Shown: positions 1 to 8,573, counted from the stretch's first letter. The stretch is DNA of 64,000 bases from Kiritimatiellia bacterium (GCA_023953695.1 JAMLJG010000008.1:1-64000); one strand, 5' to 3'. The notes: generated by a model from the sequence alone, not told the origin. Numbers and translations are program-made.

Positions 1-83
1 AGGAAGATTGCCTCCCGCCGATCTCCGCGGCTCAACACGTGATAGATCGCTCCCGGATACTGCACTCGTAACTTTCTCGCCAT
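1..83 (-). CDS. REP-associated tyrosine transposase (RAYT), N-terminal fragment cut by window edge
   Basis: Reading the complement from position 83 gives an ATG and 27 codons starting MARKLRVQYPGAIYHV, then LSRGDRREAIF. This is the characteristic N-terminus of the Y1 (IS200-like) REP-associated tyrosine transposases, which begin MARxxRxxxPGAxYHVxxRG. These single-strand nucleases recognise and mobilise REP hairpins. Only the first strand of the fold is visible; the HUH motif and catalytic Tyr lie outside the window, so intactness is unknown. The presence of REP hairpins elsewhere in the window (2.1, 52.1 and 62.6 kb) fits this identity. The gene points out of the window, away from the Rhs fragment. 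Confidence 0.78.
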   Translation of the reverse strand, partial: MARKLRVQYPGAIYHVLSRGDRREAIF

Positions 84-324
84 GTCACAAGAGACTAGCC
101 ACCCGAGATAAAATAATCAATACCAAGAACTGACCCCTCTCGCTTTGCAACGGAGCTTCCAAATGTGAGTGTTATCGCGGGTGTGATATCGGAGTCTGTA
201 TTTGTCGCGCCACATGTGCCGTTGCCTGTTTGGCTGCCCCAGGATATTTTACATGCTTTCTTCCGTGCAATGCTGCGTGTACTGCGGCCAAAGTTATTTG
301 CATGGGTGGATGTAGTTTTGCGCC
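84..324. other. Gap between RAYT start and first small gene; probable element end
   Basis: These 241 bp contain the promoter side of the RAYT gene. On the complement, the stretch about 137-123 reads GGGGTCAGTTCTTGG, a motif I remember from the ends of RAYT/IS200-like insertions. It may mark the left boundary of that element (inference from memory). From about 165 there is an open GTG-started frame of 62 codons that runs to 353 and overlaps the next gene; its composition does not persuade me that it is a gene. Nothing else is recognisable. Confidence 0.35.
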
Positions 325-528
325 ATGTCCATAAACCCTATATCCTTAGATAGCAAAACAGTTCGAGCCACATTGTGCTCAGGGTTGCTTGCCTTTGTTG
401 TGGGTGTGTTGATAAGCGTGTTCGGGAAAAATGTTGTAGAAATTTCGATATTGGGTGCATTTGAGCTGTCTCTGACTGTGATGGGTGTAACGTGGTTGTT
501 TTTTCACGTTAAGTATCAGACTAACTAA
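325..528 (+). CDS. Small two-helix membrane protein, possible immunity gene of a lost Rhs tip
   Basis: A 67-residue protein starting MSINPISLDS. Two hydrophobic stretches (about residues 17-35 and 40-60) predict two transmembrane helices. I do not recognise a family. Its stop codon (526-528) is followed immediately, in the same frame, by an open Rhs core fragment. This is the arrangement seen where Rhs tip cassettes are stacked: toxin tail, immunity gene, then core remnant of the next cassette. An immunity role is inferred from position only. No convincing ribosome-binding site is visible. Confidence 0.4.
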   Translation: MSINPISLDSKTVRATLCSGLLAFVVGVLISVFGKNVVEISILGAFELSLTVMGVTWLFFHVKYQTN

Positions 529-1563
529 CCCCATGCCGATTCAATCAACAAGCCCCGACCCCAGTCCTGTCATGCAGCGGAGCGGTGGCCCCGGAAAACG
601 GAGCCAGGAGCGGCCGGAAATTACAAAAGAAAGCGATATGCAGCTGAGTCTGGCGCGACTGGAAACATGCCTGGGGACGGACAATTTGAATATGTCTGGG
701 ACAATGCCGACCGGCTCAAAGAAGTGCGCAAGGATGGGCAAGTCGTGATGACCTGCCGCTATGACGGCACGCTCGGCGGTGCCGGTGGAATTGGTGGCAT
801 CCCGTCGTGCTCAACCTCCGCGACCTCTACGGTCTACTATCACTACGACGCCAATGGAAGCGTCATCGCTTGCACGGATGCGGACGGCACCCTCGTCACA
901 CACCTCGAATACAGCCCCTTCGGCAAAGTGATGCTGAACTCCGGCTCCTATGTTCCGCGCTATCAGTTCTCGTCGAAGGAATTTGATGCTGCCGTCGGGC
1001 TGAACTATTACGGCTTCAGATACTACAGCCCACAGTTAGGGCGGTGGCAATCCCGTGACCCACTTGGGGAGCTTGAGGGTGCTCTAAACTCATACAATTT
1101 CACCGGCAACGCACCGGCCTATCGCGTTGATGTAGATGGTCGCTCATGGAGGTCTTCCGATTCGGAAGCCAATTTGTTCTTTGGCTACTTTAATGGTGGC
1201 GGTGGCCAAGTGCAAGTGACCCTGAGGGGCTCGTGTTGTAACGATAAGAACGTGAAATTTCAATTCACGACCGTTGAAATTTGCGGTGGTGTTGGGCTTG
1301 GTGGCTGGGGTGGTGGCGCTGGCTCGCCGATTCACGAAGATCCTTGGGGTAAACAGTCTTGCCCGCCTAAGGGTGTGCGAATTTACAAAAAGGTCATTGG
1401 GGCGATCACGGTAAATATACCCGGCGAACCTGGAGGCATTGTGACTGGGGAGATTGGTGATAACGGCACAGAAGTCGATGTCGGCGTGGGTGTTGGACTC
1501 GGTGCCGCTATTGTAGGGTGCGTTGCTTTCACCTCATCTTCGGAAGCAGGATGCTGCGAATAG
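529..1563 (+). pseudogene. Displaced Rhs/YD-repeat C-terminal tip with variable tail
   Basis: The frame is open from 529, with the first ATG at 667 (298 residues from there). It carries the end of an Rhs core: YD-type repeats (EYVWDNADRLKEV, YYHYDANGSV), then the conserved RHS-associated core with YNYYG-like NYYGFRYYSP, GRWQSRDPLGE and YNFTGNAPAYRVDVDG. After residue about 158 follows a unique tail of about 140 residues that is rich in Gly and Cys (NGGGG, GGVGLGGWGGG, final CCE) and ends hydrophobically, as expected for a polymorphic toxin tip. No family is assigned to the tail. The large N-terminal part of an Rhs protein is missing, so this is an orphan tip or pseudogene rather than a full gene; it could be reactivated by recombination into an intact rhs gene. 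Confidence 0.72.
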
Positions 1564-1578
1564 TGGAGCCGTTTTATT

Positions 1579-1869
1579 ATGCGATTCACAGAAACCTTCA
1601 TTGTGGTCTTCGCGTGTGTCTATTGCTTGGCGCTGTTTCTTTCGGTCGGTCTTCATAAATATGCTTGGTGGAAGTATTCGAGGGGTACGTCTATGCGCGA
1701 TCCTATGTTCTCATCTCCGGCATCGGCTATTCGTTTCATGAAAGAGCCGGCGTTGTTCGTAAAGGCGGACGGATTGAAATATGAATATTGGTCCGCTTCT
1801 TTGCTGCGTTACTCAACGCTGATCTTTCTTGTGGGAATTTTCATTTTACATTTACTTACGGGCAAATAG
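1579..1869 (+). CDS. Small membrane protein, candidate immunity partner of the Rhs tip
   Basis: A 96-residue protein starting MRFTETFIVVFACVYCLALF, 15 bp after the Rhs fragment stops. Helices are predicted at about residues 5-25 and 74-93, with a polar middle (KYSRGTSMRDPMF). No family is recognised. A gene directly after an Rhs tail usually encodes the cognate immunity protein, and a membrane location would suit a toxin acting on the membrane or periplasm. That assignment is positional inference. Codon use is more AT-rich than most of the window, in line with an accessory origin. Confidence 0.5.
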   Translation: MRFTETFIVVFACVYCLALFLSVGLHKYAWWKYSRGTSMRDPMFSSPASAIRFMKEPALFVKADGLKYEYWSASLLRYSTLIFLVGIFILHLLTGK

Positions 1870-2007
1870 AAAGAGGGGAAGAGCGTGGGCGACGAGGGTC
1901 AGACAGCATGAAAGGCGGTTAGAGCTCCGGAGATGCGGCGTATAATGCCCATCAAGCAACTGAGGCGCGGCCATGGTGGCCCGCCAGGCAGCACGGAGGT
2001 AACCGCC

Positions 2008-2127
2008 ATGAACAGTATAGGAATAGACTACCGCAAACGCTACTCGGGCGTGTGCGTCGTGGACGAAGGCGGAAGCATTCGGGCGCTGAGCGAAGGGGTA
2101 CTGCCGGAACGAGTGGCGGCGGTTTGA
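2008..2127 (+). pseudogene. IS110-family transposase, N-terminal stub
   Basis: The ATG at 2008 is preceded by a good ribosome-binding site (GGAGG at 1995-1999, 8-nt spacer). The 39 codons begin MNSIGIDYRKRYSGVCVVDE, which matches the N-terminus of IS110-type transposases: the IGID strand carries the first Asp of the RuvC-like DEDD site. The frame then stops at a TGA (2125-2127) lying inside a REP hairpin, so the rest of the transposase (RuvC remainder, Tnp domain with catalytic Ser) is gone. The element appears to have been truncated at, or replaced by, the REP cluster. IS110 elements carry a bridge RNA in their non-coding end; 1870-2007 would be the place for it, but I cannot recognise one. 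Confidence 0.6.
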
Positions 2128-2256
2128 GCCAAACCGCCCTACCTTTGTGGGTGAGAGCATGAGTGGATGGGTTTGGCGGCGCCTTGGGGCCAAAACGCTC
2201 TACTTGTTGAGGAAGATTTCGCGGGACGGTGTGGGTAGGGCGCGTCCTAGGGGCGG
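2118..2256 (+). repeat. REP cluster A (three GTAG-headed hairpins)
   Basis: Three hairpins. Unit 1 at 2118-2142 has perfect 9-bp arms GGCGGTTTG/CAAACCGCC and a CTAC foot, i.e. GTAG on the complement. Unit 2 at 2178-2203 is a degenerate GGCGCCTTGG hairpin, again with CTAC. Unit 3, in opposite orientation, starts with GTAG at 2235 but has a decayed hairpin running into the end of phoU. The spacing and the linker (GAGGAAGATTTCGCG) match cluster C at 62552-62694 almost base for base, so the unit that spreads is a composite of three hairpins (BIME-like). Confidence 0.75.
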
Positions 2257-2948
2257 GGTGTGTGGCTCTGTGGGCTGTTGATCGCTCGAAACTCGCGGGA
2301 GCGGTGGCGTACGATTTCGCCTTCGATCATATAGATGACGTCTTTGGCGATGCTTGTGGCGTGGTCTGCAATGCGCTCGAGGTTGCGAGAGACGGAGAGC
2401 AGGCAGAGTAGTGTTTCATAGTGCTCGGGATGTTCGCCGATCTCACGGCCGACGTCTTGATGGATAGCCCGGTTGCGCGCGTCTATTTCATCGTCAGCCA
2501 GCCAAATGTCGCGTGCCTGTTTCAGGTCGCGGTTGATCATGGCGTCAATACTTTCCGAGACCATGTTCTGGACGACGTCGGCCATGATGAGTAGGTCCGT
2601 CCGCATTGCCGGTTGGCGAAAGCGCGACATTTCCTCGGCGCGCTCGGCGATGTTCACGGCGAGATCGCCGATGCGCTCCAAGTCGTGATTGATCTTTAAT
2701 ATGGCGACGATGAATCGCAGATCGTTGGCCACGGGTTGATGTAGCGCGAAGATTTTGAGGCATTCCTCTTCGACCTCCACCTCCACGCGATCAATTTCGT
2801 GGTCGCGCGCTATGACCTTCTGCGCCAGGTTCGGATCGCGCTCGGCCACAGCTTTGACGGCGAAGCGCATGTTGTCTTCGACCATGGCGGCGAGCGAAAG
2901 CATCATTTGTTTGAGTTTGTCTATTTCTCGGACGAGGTGAACAGGCAT
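2247..2948 (-). CDS. phoU: Phosphate signalling protein PhoU
   Basis: A 233-residue, all-helical protein of two PhoU repeats. Each carries the metal-binding ExxxD-type motif (for example HDLERIGDLAVNIAERAEE and RNLERIADHATSIAKDVIY). PhoU couples the Pst transporter to the PhoR kinase and represses the Pho response when phosphate is plentiful. It is the last gene of the pst operon, 16 bp after pstB. The ATG at 2948 has a GGAGA ribosome-binding site about 8 nt upstream. Its 3' end overlaps the decayed third hairpin of REP cluster A, so about the last four codons and the stop lie in repeat-derived sequence. Confidence 0.95.
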   Translation of the reverse strand: MPVHLVREIDKLKQMMLSLAAMVEDNMRFAVKAVAERDPNLAQKVIARDHEIDRVEVEVEEECLKIFALHQPVANDLRFIVAILKINHDLERIGDLAVNIAERAEEMSRFRQPAMRTDLLIMADVVQNMVSESIDAMINRDLKQARDIWLADDEIDARNRAIHQDVGREIGEHPEHYETLLCLLSVSRNLERIADHATSIAKDVIYMIEGEIVRHRSREFRAINSPQSHTPRP

Positions 2949-2964
2949 GTTGAGTCTCCGTGAA

Positions 2965-3780
2965 TCAGCCGAATCGGCCCGTGATATAGTCTTCCGTTTG
3001 TTGTTCCAGCGGGGTGGTGAACACCTTGCGGGTTAAGCCGACCTCAATCAGCTTGCCCATATACATGAAGGCTGTGTAGTCCGACATGCGCGCTGCCTGT
3101 TGCATGTTGTGCGTCACAATGACGATGGTGTAGCGCTGTTTGAGTTCGAGCATCAAATCCTCGATTCGAGCGGTGGCGATTGGGTCCAGCGCGGAGCACG
3201 GTTCGTCCATCAGCAGAATTTCCGGCTCCACCGCCAGGGCGCGGCCGATGCATAGGCGCTGTTGCTGGCCGCCGGACATGCCCAGGGCGCTTTCGTTGAG
3301 CCGGTCTTTAACTTCATCCCAAAGCGCGGCGGCGCGGAGGCTGCGCTCCACGATTTCGTCGAGTGTCGCGCGATCGCGGGTGCCCAGGATGCGGGGGCCG
3401 AAGGCTATGTTTTCGTAGATGGATTTTGGGAACGGGTTCGATTTCTGAAAGACCATGCCCACGCGTTTGCGGAGTTCCGTGACATCCTGCTGCGGATCGT
3501 GGATGTCGTGGCCTCGGATGGCAATTCGGCCGCTGATGCGCACGTGGTCAATCAAATCGTTCATTCGGTTCAGGCAGCGTAGCAGCGTGGACTTTCCACA
3601 GCCGGATGGTCCGATGAAGGCGGTGATGTGGCGCTCCGGAATGTTCAGGGTTACGTCGTGAAGGGCTTGCTTGGCTCCATAGAAGAGGGAGAGATTGCTG
3701 ATCTCTACTATTGGCGTTGCCAGCGCGAGGTCCATCCGCGTGTCATCGGCTAGCAGGTCGAGGGATAATTCGGTCGTCAT
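2965..3780 (-). CDS. pstB: Phosphate ABC transporter ATP-binding protein PstB
   Basis: A 271-residue ABC ATPase that powers high-affinity phosphate import with PstC and PstA. Visible motifs: Walker [11 protein letters not shown]-loop [12 protein letters not shown], signature MSGGQQQR, Walker [14 protein letters not shown] and a switch His in IVTHNMQQ. The FQKxNPFPxSI Q-loop is typical of PstB. It has an N-terminal extension of about 20 residues before the ABC fold starts ([17 protein letters not shown]). The start at 3780 is supported by an AGGAGA ribosome-binding site. The gene lies 9 bp after pstA and 16 bp before phoU. Confidence 0.97.
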   Translation of the reverse strand: MTTELSLDLLADDTRMDLALATPIVEISNLSLFYGAKQALHDVTLNIPERHITAFIGPSGCGKSTLLRCLNRMNDLIDHVRISGRIAIRGHDIHDPQQDVTELRKRVGMVFQKSNPFPKSIYENIAFGPRILGTRDRATLDEIVERSLRAAALWDEVKDRLNESALGMSGGQQQRLCIGRALAVEPEILLMDEPCSALDPIATARIEDLMLELKQRYTIVIVTHNMQQAARMSDYTAFMYMGKLIEVGLTRKVFTTPLEQQTEDYITGRFG

Positions 3781-3789
3781 ATTGGTCTC

Positions 3790-5364
3790 CTAGAGGTGGG
3801 TGCTGGAATACTTCTTGCGCAATCGCGCGCGGATTGAGATGGCCGTTAGATTGAATGCGAGGACGACGGCGAGCAGGAGAATGGTGGTCGTGTAGACCAT
3901 GGGCCGGGCCGCATCTACATTTGGGGACTGAAATCCGACATCGTAGATATGGAAGCCGAGGTGCATGAATTTGCGATCCAGATGGAGGTAGGGAAACACA
4001 CCATCCAGAGGAAGCGCTGGGGCGAGTTTGACCACGCCGGTGATCATGAGGGGGGCGACTTCGCCGGCGGCGCGAGCCATCGCGAGAATCAGGCCGGTGA
4101 GAACCGCAGGCGTTACTGCGGGGAGAACAACACGCCACGTGGTTTCGAATTTCGTGGCTCCGAGGGCGAGCGCGCCTGCGCGCGTGCTCGGCGGAATTGC
4201 AGCGAGGCCTTCTTCCGTGGCGACAATGACAACCGGCAGCGTCAGCAAGGCCAGGGTCAACGAGGCCCACAGCAGGCCGCCAGTGCCGAAGGTGGGTGTG
4301 GGCAGGCGATCGGAGAAGAATGCCTGGTCAATTGTGCCGCCACCCAGATAGATGAAGAATGCGACGCCGAAAACGCCGTAGACGATTGAGGGGACGCCTG
4401 CGAGATTGTTCACGGCGATGCGCACCGCGCTGATGATCGGGCCCTGCCTGGCGTATTCGCGGAGGTATAGCGCGGCCAGCACGCCGAGCGGTGTGACGAT
4501 GAGGCTCATGAGGAGCACGAGCAGAACGGTGCCATAGATTGCAGGGAAGACGCCGCCTTCCGTATTGGATTCTCGCGGCTCCGCGCTCACAAACTCCCAA
4601 AGCTTTTCGGCGTAGAAGCAGCACTTGCGCCACGCGGTCATCGCATTGGGATGATTCATCCGCACGACATCGGCGAGAGGAATCCGCACTTCCGGGTGGC
4701 CGGCCGCGGATACGACGAGCACATCCGTCAACTGTCCGCGGAGTGAGGCGAGGGTCGCGAGTTGTTCCTGATACTGAGCTTGCAGCGCGGCATAGTCCGC
4801 CCTCAGTTCCGCCGACTCGCTCCTCTTCAATTCACGGCGGAGCCGCTCTTGCGCGCGGTTGATGGCACCGATGTCTTTTCGGCTCACGGTGTGAATTTGC
4901 GCTGTGAGTTTGCGAGCGCGCGCGAGGCGCGCGCGGACGAACTTCCAATCGTTGGAAACGGTCTGGCCGCCGATTTCCAATCGTTGGAATATCCCGTAGA
5001 AATTTCCCCATTCGACGCGTTCGATGACGAGGGCATTTCGGGGCGCGGTTGTGTTTTGGATGTCGGTTTCGTTCAACCAGATGAAATCGGTGCCGTAGAG
5101 ATCGCGGTTTCCGCGTTTGATTTGGATCCGGTGAGTAGCGGGCGCATGCGACGCGTTGGGTTGCGGGATTTTTTCGCGCGCGGTGATTTCGCCGAGAACC
5201 ACACGCCCGTCGTTCAATTGAAACTGTTCGACATCGCGAGGCCAGAAGAAGCTTGCGCCGTTGACCACCACGAGCGCGATGAGGCCAAAGACCATGAGCA
5301 GTGCGAGCGCGAGCGCGCCACCGCTGAGCCAGATAAACGAGTCGCCGGGTTTCCAGGATTTCAT
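3790..5364 (-). CDS. pstA: Phosphate ABC transporter permease PstA, long form
   Basis: A 524-residue permease. The C-terminal part (about 235-524) is the standard PstA membrane domain with the ABC-permease EAA loop (EEGLAAIPPSTRAGALALGATKFE is in the right place). The N-terminus has one helix (about 12-35), then an extracytoplasmic region of about 190 residues with a coiled coil (about 140-205), as in the long PstA of Pseudomonas. The ATG at 5364 overlaps the pstC stop (ATGA), which fixes the start; the longer open frame upstream is antisense to pstC. Residues about 126-141 (FQRLEIGGQTVSNDWK) are encoded by a pair of 15-bp palindromes read in two different frames. Confidence 0.93.
   Translation of the reverse strand: MKSWKPGDSFIWLSGGALALALLMVFGLIALVVVNGASFFWPRDVEQFQLNDGRVVLGEITAREKIPQPNASHAPATHRIQIKRGNRDLYGTDFIWLNETDIQNTTAPRNALVIERVEWGNFYGIFQRLEIGGQTVSNDWKFVRARLARARKLTAQIHTVSRKDIGAINRAQERLRRELKRSESAELRADYAALQAQYQEQLATLASLRGQLTDVLVVSAAGHPEVRIPLADVVRMNHPNAMTAWRKCCFYAEKLWEFVSAEPRESNTEGGVFPAIYGTVLLVLLMSLIVTPLGVLAALYLREYARQGPIISAVRIAVNNLAGVPSIVYGVFGVAFFIYLGGGTIDQAFFSDRLPTPTFGTGGLLWASLTLALLTLPVVIVATEEGLAAIPPSTRAGALALGATKFETTWRVVLPAVTPAVLTGLILAMARAAGEVAPLMITGVVKLAPALPLDGVFPYLHLDRKFMHLGFHIYDVGFQSPNVDAARPMVYTTTILLLAVVLAFNLTAISIRARLRKKYSSTHL
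4943..4989. repeat. Paired 15-bp palindromes, copy 1 (inside pstA)
   Basis: Two identical TTCCAATCGTTGGAA units at 4943-4957 and 4975-4989. Each has perfect 6-bp arms around TCG, and the starts are 32 bp apart with a 17-bp spacer. This is the same geometry as the pairs at 41017, 46783 and 55755, but here it lies within the coding sequence of the N-terminal extension of PstA. Confidence 0.8.
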
Positions 5365-7571
5365 AGCACTTGATATCTCCGACGGAGGTGCAGGCGGACC
5401 CATTCCGCGAGGGTGTTGGCAACGAATGTCATGGCGAGCAAGAGCAGCGCGGCGAGGAAGAGCACCCGGTAGAGGGTGCCGCCTTCCGGCGCTTCGGGAA
5501 GTTCCACGGCGATATTGGCGGAGAGCGCGCGAAATCCGTTGAAGATGGATGCGTCCATGATGGGTGTGTTGCCCGTGGCCATCAACACGATCATTGTTTC
5601 TCCGACCGCGCGGCCGAAGCCAATCATAATGGCGGAGAAGATGCCGGGGCTGGCGGTGGGCAGGACCACGCGCACCGCGGTTTGCCACGGGGTGGCTCCG
5701 AGAGAGAGTGCGCCCGCTTTCAAGTGAGGTGGCACGCCGGCCAGCGCATCTTCTGCTATGGTGAAGATGATCGGCACGACGGCGAATCCCATCGCGAAGC
5801 CGACGACCATCGAGTTGCGCTGATCGAACGTCAGGCCGAACGTCGCGAGTAGCCACTGGCGGAAATCGCCTGATAGCAGCCCCGATTCTGCGGCTTGCCC
5901 GAGCTGCAAGGAGAGCCAGCCTCCGAAGAGAACTGCGGGCGCGAGGAGAAACAGTTCGCCGCCCGCGCGAACGCGGGAGCGGGCCGCGACGGGCGCTCGG
6001 TGCCAGGCCCACACAGCGGCGAGGATGACGGCTGCGATTACGAAAGGCATCAGCAACAGGGCCGGCATGTGTTGGGCCATCAGCGGTGCCAGCCAGATGC
6101 CCGCGATGAAGCCCAACACGACACTTGGAAGCGCTGCCATGAGCTCAACAACCGGTTTGATCAGATTCTTGAGTGCGGGATGCATGAACTGCGAGGCATA
6201 GAGCGCGCCGAGCAGGGCGATAGGGATGGCGAAGAGGAGCGCGTAGAAGGTGCCCTTGAGCGTTCCGAAAACAAGCGGTGTGAGGCTGAACTTCGGCTCG
6301 AATTCGTCCGTGCCGCCCGAGGATTGCCAGACGTATGCAGGTGCGTTATAGCCCTCATACCACACTTTGCCGAAGAGACTTTTCCAGGTGATCTCGGGGT
6401 GAGGATTGTTCAGCGTCCATCGGTGCAGATTGCCGGACGGGCTTCCAGCGACCAGTCCGTCGCCCTTGGGTGCGAAGGCAACTGCCGCCAGCGCTTCGTC
6501 CGCTGAACGCTTGAGCAAGGTGCGACCCGTTGTGCCATAGCGGACATAGAGATCGCCCTCGTCGCTCGCGGTGACGAAACCCTTGTTGCGTGGGGATGCG
6601 GCGATGGCTGAAATGGAGCCGCGCTGCGGTTCGAAGTCGTGCATTTTGACAAGCGAGGCAGCGCCGTCGCGCGCGAGCAACTGCCATGTGCTGACCTGCC
6701 CGGACGCGGTGCCGACGACCAGCGTGCGGTCTCCGAGTAGAAATCCGAGAGCCGTTATCGCTCGGGCATCGCGCTCCGCGCGGATGGGCGGCGATTGCCG
6801 AGGCGTGCGATCGTTGTCTTGGAGATTGATTTCGGCAATCTCGCCGGAAGATGTGCCGACGATGATGAGATCGCCGTGGTGGCCCACCGCAAGCGCGGTG
6901 ATCGCGCCCTTGACCTCTACCTCGACGTCGCGCCGGAAGAGCTCGCGCGACACATCGCCCAGCAGCGTTTCGGTTTCTTCGATATTGAGAATGCGCAGGC
7001 TGCGAGGACCTGTGGGTATCGCGATGAGCTGTCCCCTGGGTGTCGGCGCATGGGCGATGATGGCGATGGAGGTGACGCCCATCTCTCGAAAGGCCTCTTG
7101 GTACACCCGATCAGCGTGAACGATGCGTTGGCCGTCGGCGAATCGCGCGCTGAATGAAACCGTCGCCGGCACGATGCGGCCATCCGAGAGTCCGAGGACA
7201 AACGTGTCGCCGAGCCCCTGCGAGACAGCGGTCACCGTTGCGCCGCCCCAATCCATGTCGCGGCCTGTCGGAAGCGCCGTGTTATCGGCAGCGCGGTGGA
7301 TAGAAACTCCGCTCCGCGTCACCGAATAGAAGAGTTCCCTATATTCGCCCGATCCCGTTCGAAGCACGGGCGACTCGACGGATGATGACAGCGTGGGTTC
7401 GCGCTGCGCTGTAGGCCGGCGCAGCAGCGGCAGCACTTGGGCGGCGATGACAAAGAGGATCGCGAGAATCGACGCGATGATCAGAAATCCGCTCGTCGAG
7501 ACGACGCCGTGCGCCAGGCGATCGAGGAACAATCGCCTGGCGCGGAAACTTCTCTCCTTGCTCGTCGCCAT
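5361..7571 (-). CDS. pstC: Phosphate ABC transporter permease PstC, with N-terminal beta-propeller-like domain
   Basis: A 736-residue permease. One helix (about 26-50) is followed by some 340 residues of repeated beta-strand motifs resembling WD/YVTN propeller blades (for example ISAIAASPRNKGFVTASDEG and VAFAPKGDGLVAGSPSG). Then comes the PstC membrane domain (about 420-736) with the EAA loop EDALAGVPPHLKAGALSLG. Long PstC proteins of this type are known from gammaproteobacteria, paired with long PstA, as here. It starts at 7571, directly abutting the pstS stop at 7572, and ends in the ATGA overlap with pstA. The propeller probably lies on the outer face, perhaps docking PstS (inference). Confidence 0.94.
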   Translation of the reverse strand: MATSKERSFRARRLFLDRLAHGVVSTSGFLIIASILAILFVIAAQVLPLLRRPTAQREPTLSSSVESPVLRTGSGEYRELFYSVTRSGVSIHRAADNTALPTGRDMDWGGATVTAVSQGLGDTFVLGLSDGRIVPATVSFSARFADGQRIVHADRVYQEAFREMGVTSIAIIAHAPTPRGQLIAIPTGPRSLRILNIEETETLLGDVSRELFRRDVEVEVKGAITALAVGHHGDLIIVGTSSGEIAEINLQDNDRTPRQSPPIRAERDARAITALGFLLGDRTLVVGTASGQVSTWQLLARDGAASLVKMHDFEPQRGSISAIAASPRNKGFVTASDEGDLYVRYGTTGRTLLKRSADEALAAVAFAPKGDGLVAGSPSGNLHRWTLNNPHPEITWKSLFGKVWYEGYNAPAYVWQSSGGTDEFEPKFSLTPLVFGTLKGTFYALLFAIPIALLGALYASQFMHPALKNLIKPVVELMAALPSVVLGFIAGIWLAPLMAQHMPALLLMPFVIAAVILAAVWAWHRAPVAARSRVRAGGELFLLAPAVLFGGWLSLQLGQAAESGLLSGDFRQWLLATFGLTFDQRNSMVVGFAMGFAVVPIIFTIAEDALAGVPPHLKAGALSLGATPWQTAVRVVLPTASPGIFSAIMIGFGRAVGETMIVLMATGNTPIMDASIFNGFRALSANIAVELPEAPEGGTLYRVLFLAALLLLAMTFVANTLAEWVRLHLRRRYQVL

Positions 7572-8540
7572 CTATTCGATCTTCGACAGGCTTTCGGCCA
7601 CCACTTTGGCGGGCAGGGGGAAGTAGCCGTCTTTGATGCAGATCTCCTGCCCCTCCTTGCTGAGGACCATTTTCAGAAACTCTTTGGTGAGCGGGTCGAG
7701 CCCTTCACCGGGGGCCTGGTTCACATAGACGTAGAGGAATCGAGCCAGCGGATAGGTGCCTGCGTATGCGTTCTCCTGATTCGCCTCGACGAAGGTTCCG
7801 CCGTCTTCTTTTGAGAGGGGAAGCGCGCGGACGCCGGGCGTGGTGTATCCGATCCCACTGTATCCGATGCCGAACCGATCAACCGTGATGCCTTGCACGA
7901 CAGAGGCGGAGCCCGGTTGTTCTTTGACCGTATCCTTAATATCGCCTTTGCCTAGCGCGTGTTCTTTGAAGAACCCGTAGGTTCCGGATGCGGAATTGCG
8001 GCCGTACAGACTGATGGGACGATCCGTCCAGTCACCCGTCAGTCCAACTTGACCCCACGAGGCTATATCCGCAGCGGCTCTGAGGCGGCGCGTTTTGGAG
8101 AAGATAGCGTCCACCTGCGGGAGCGAGAGTCCTTGAATCGGATTGTCCTTGTGGACAAAGACCGCGAGCGCGTCCACCGCCACCGGCACAGCGAGTGGCT
8201 TGTATCCATGAGCTCGCTCAAAGTCATCCACCTCGGATGCCTTCATCTTGCGAGACATCGGCCCCAGCTGGGCCAATCCGGCGATGAGCGCGGGTGGCGC
8301 CGTGCTCGATCCTTTCCCTTCGATCTGCACGTTGACGTTCGGATAGAACTTCTTGAACTCCTCCGACCAGTAGGTCATCAGATTGTTCAGCGTGTCGGAT
8401 CCGATGCTGTTCAGATTTCCGCTCACGCCTTCGACGGGTTGATAGGAAGCAAGGGATTCATCCACCTTGATTTGTGATTCGCCGAACGCGGCGCTTCCGG
8501 TGAGCGCAATCGCGGCGACCAACATGACGATACTCTTCAT
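7572..8540 (-). CDS. pstS: Periplasmic phosphate-binding protein PstS
   Basis: A 322-residue exported protein; the signal peptide MKSIVMLVAAIALTGSAAFG ends near residue 20 without a lipobox. Phosphate-loop motifs are visible: GSDTL near residue 48, KGSSTAP near 76, and GRNSASGTYGFFKEH near 180. PstS delivers phosphate to PstC/PstA. The start at 8540 has an AAAGGAAA ribosome-binding site. It is preceded by the porin gene with a 33-bp gap and followed with no gap by pstC, so it is probably cotranscribed with both. Confidence 0.96.
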   Translation of the reverse strand: MKSIVMLVAAIALTGSAAFGESQIKVDESLASYQPVEGVSGNLNSIGSDTLNNLMTYWSEEFKKFYPNVNVQIEGKGSSTAPPALIAGLAQLGPMSRKMKASEVDDFERAHGYKPLAVPVAVDALAVFVHKDNPIQGLSLPQVDAIFSKTRRLRAAADIASWGQVGLTGDWTDRPISLYGRNSASGTYGFFKEHALGKGDIKDTVKEQPGSASVVQGITVDRFGIGYSGIGYTTPGVRALPLSKEDGGTFVEANQENAYAGTYPLARFLYVYVNQAPGEGLDPLTKEFLKMVLSKEGQEICIKDGYFPLPAKVVAESLSKIE

Positions 8541-8573
8541 GATATTTCCTTTCTGTGAGGGGACATTTTTCTG

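Noticed and set aside
165..353. 62-codon frame overlapping the first small gene
   Set aside because: GTG start without a ribosome-binding site, overlap of 29 bp with the better candidate at 325, and no family resemblance.
1870..2007. Possible bridge-RNA region upstream of the IS110 stub
   Set aside because: No paired loop structure with target/donor guides could be made out, and the other end of the element is missing.
5365..6012. N-terminal extension of PstA by 216 residues
   Set aside because: It is antisense to pstC, Arg/Pro-rich nonsense typical of a shadow frame; the ATGA overlap at 5361-5364 fixes the start.
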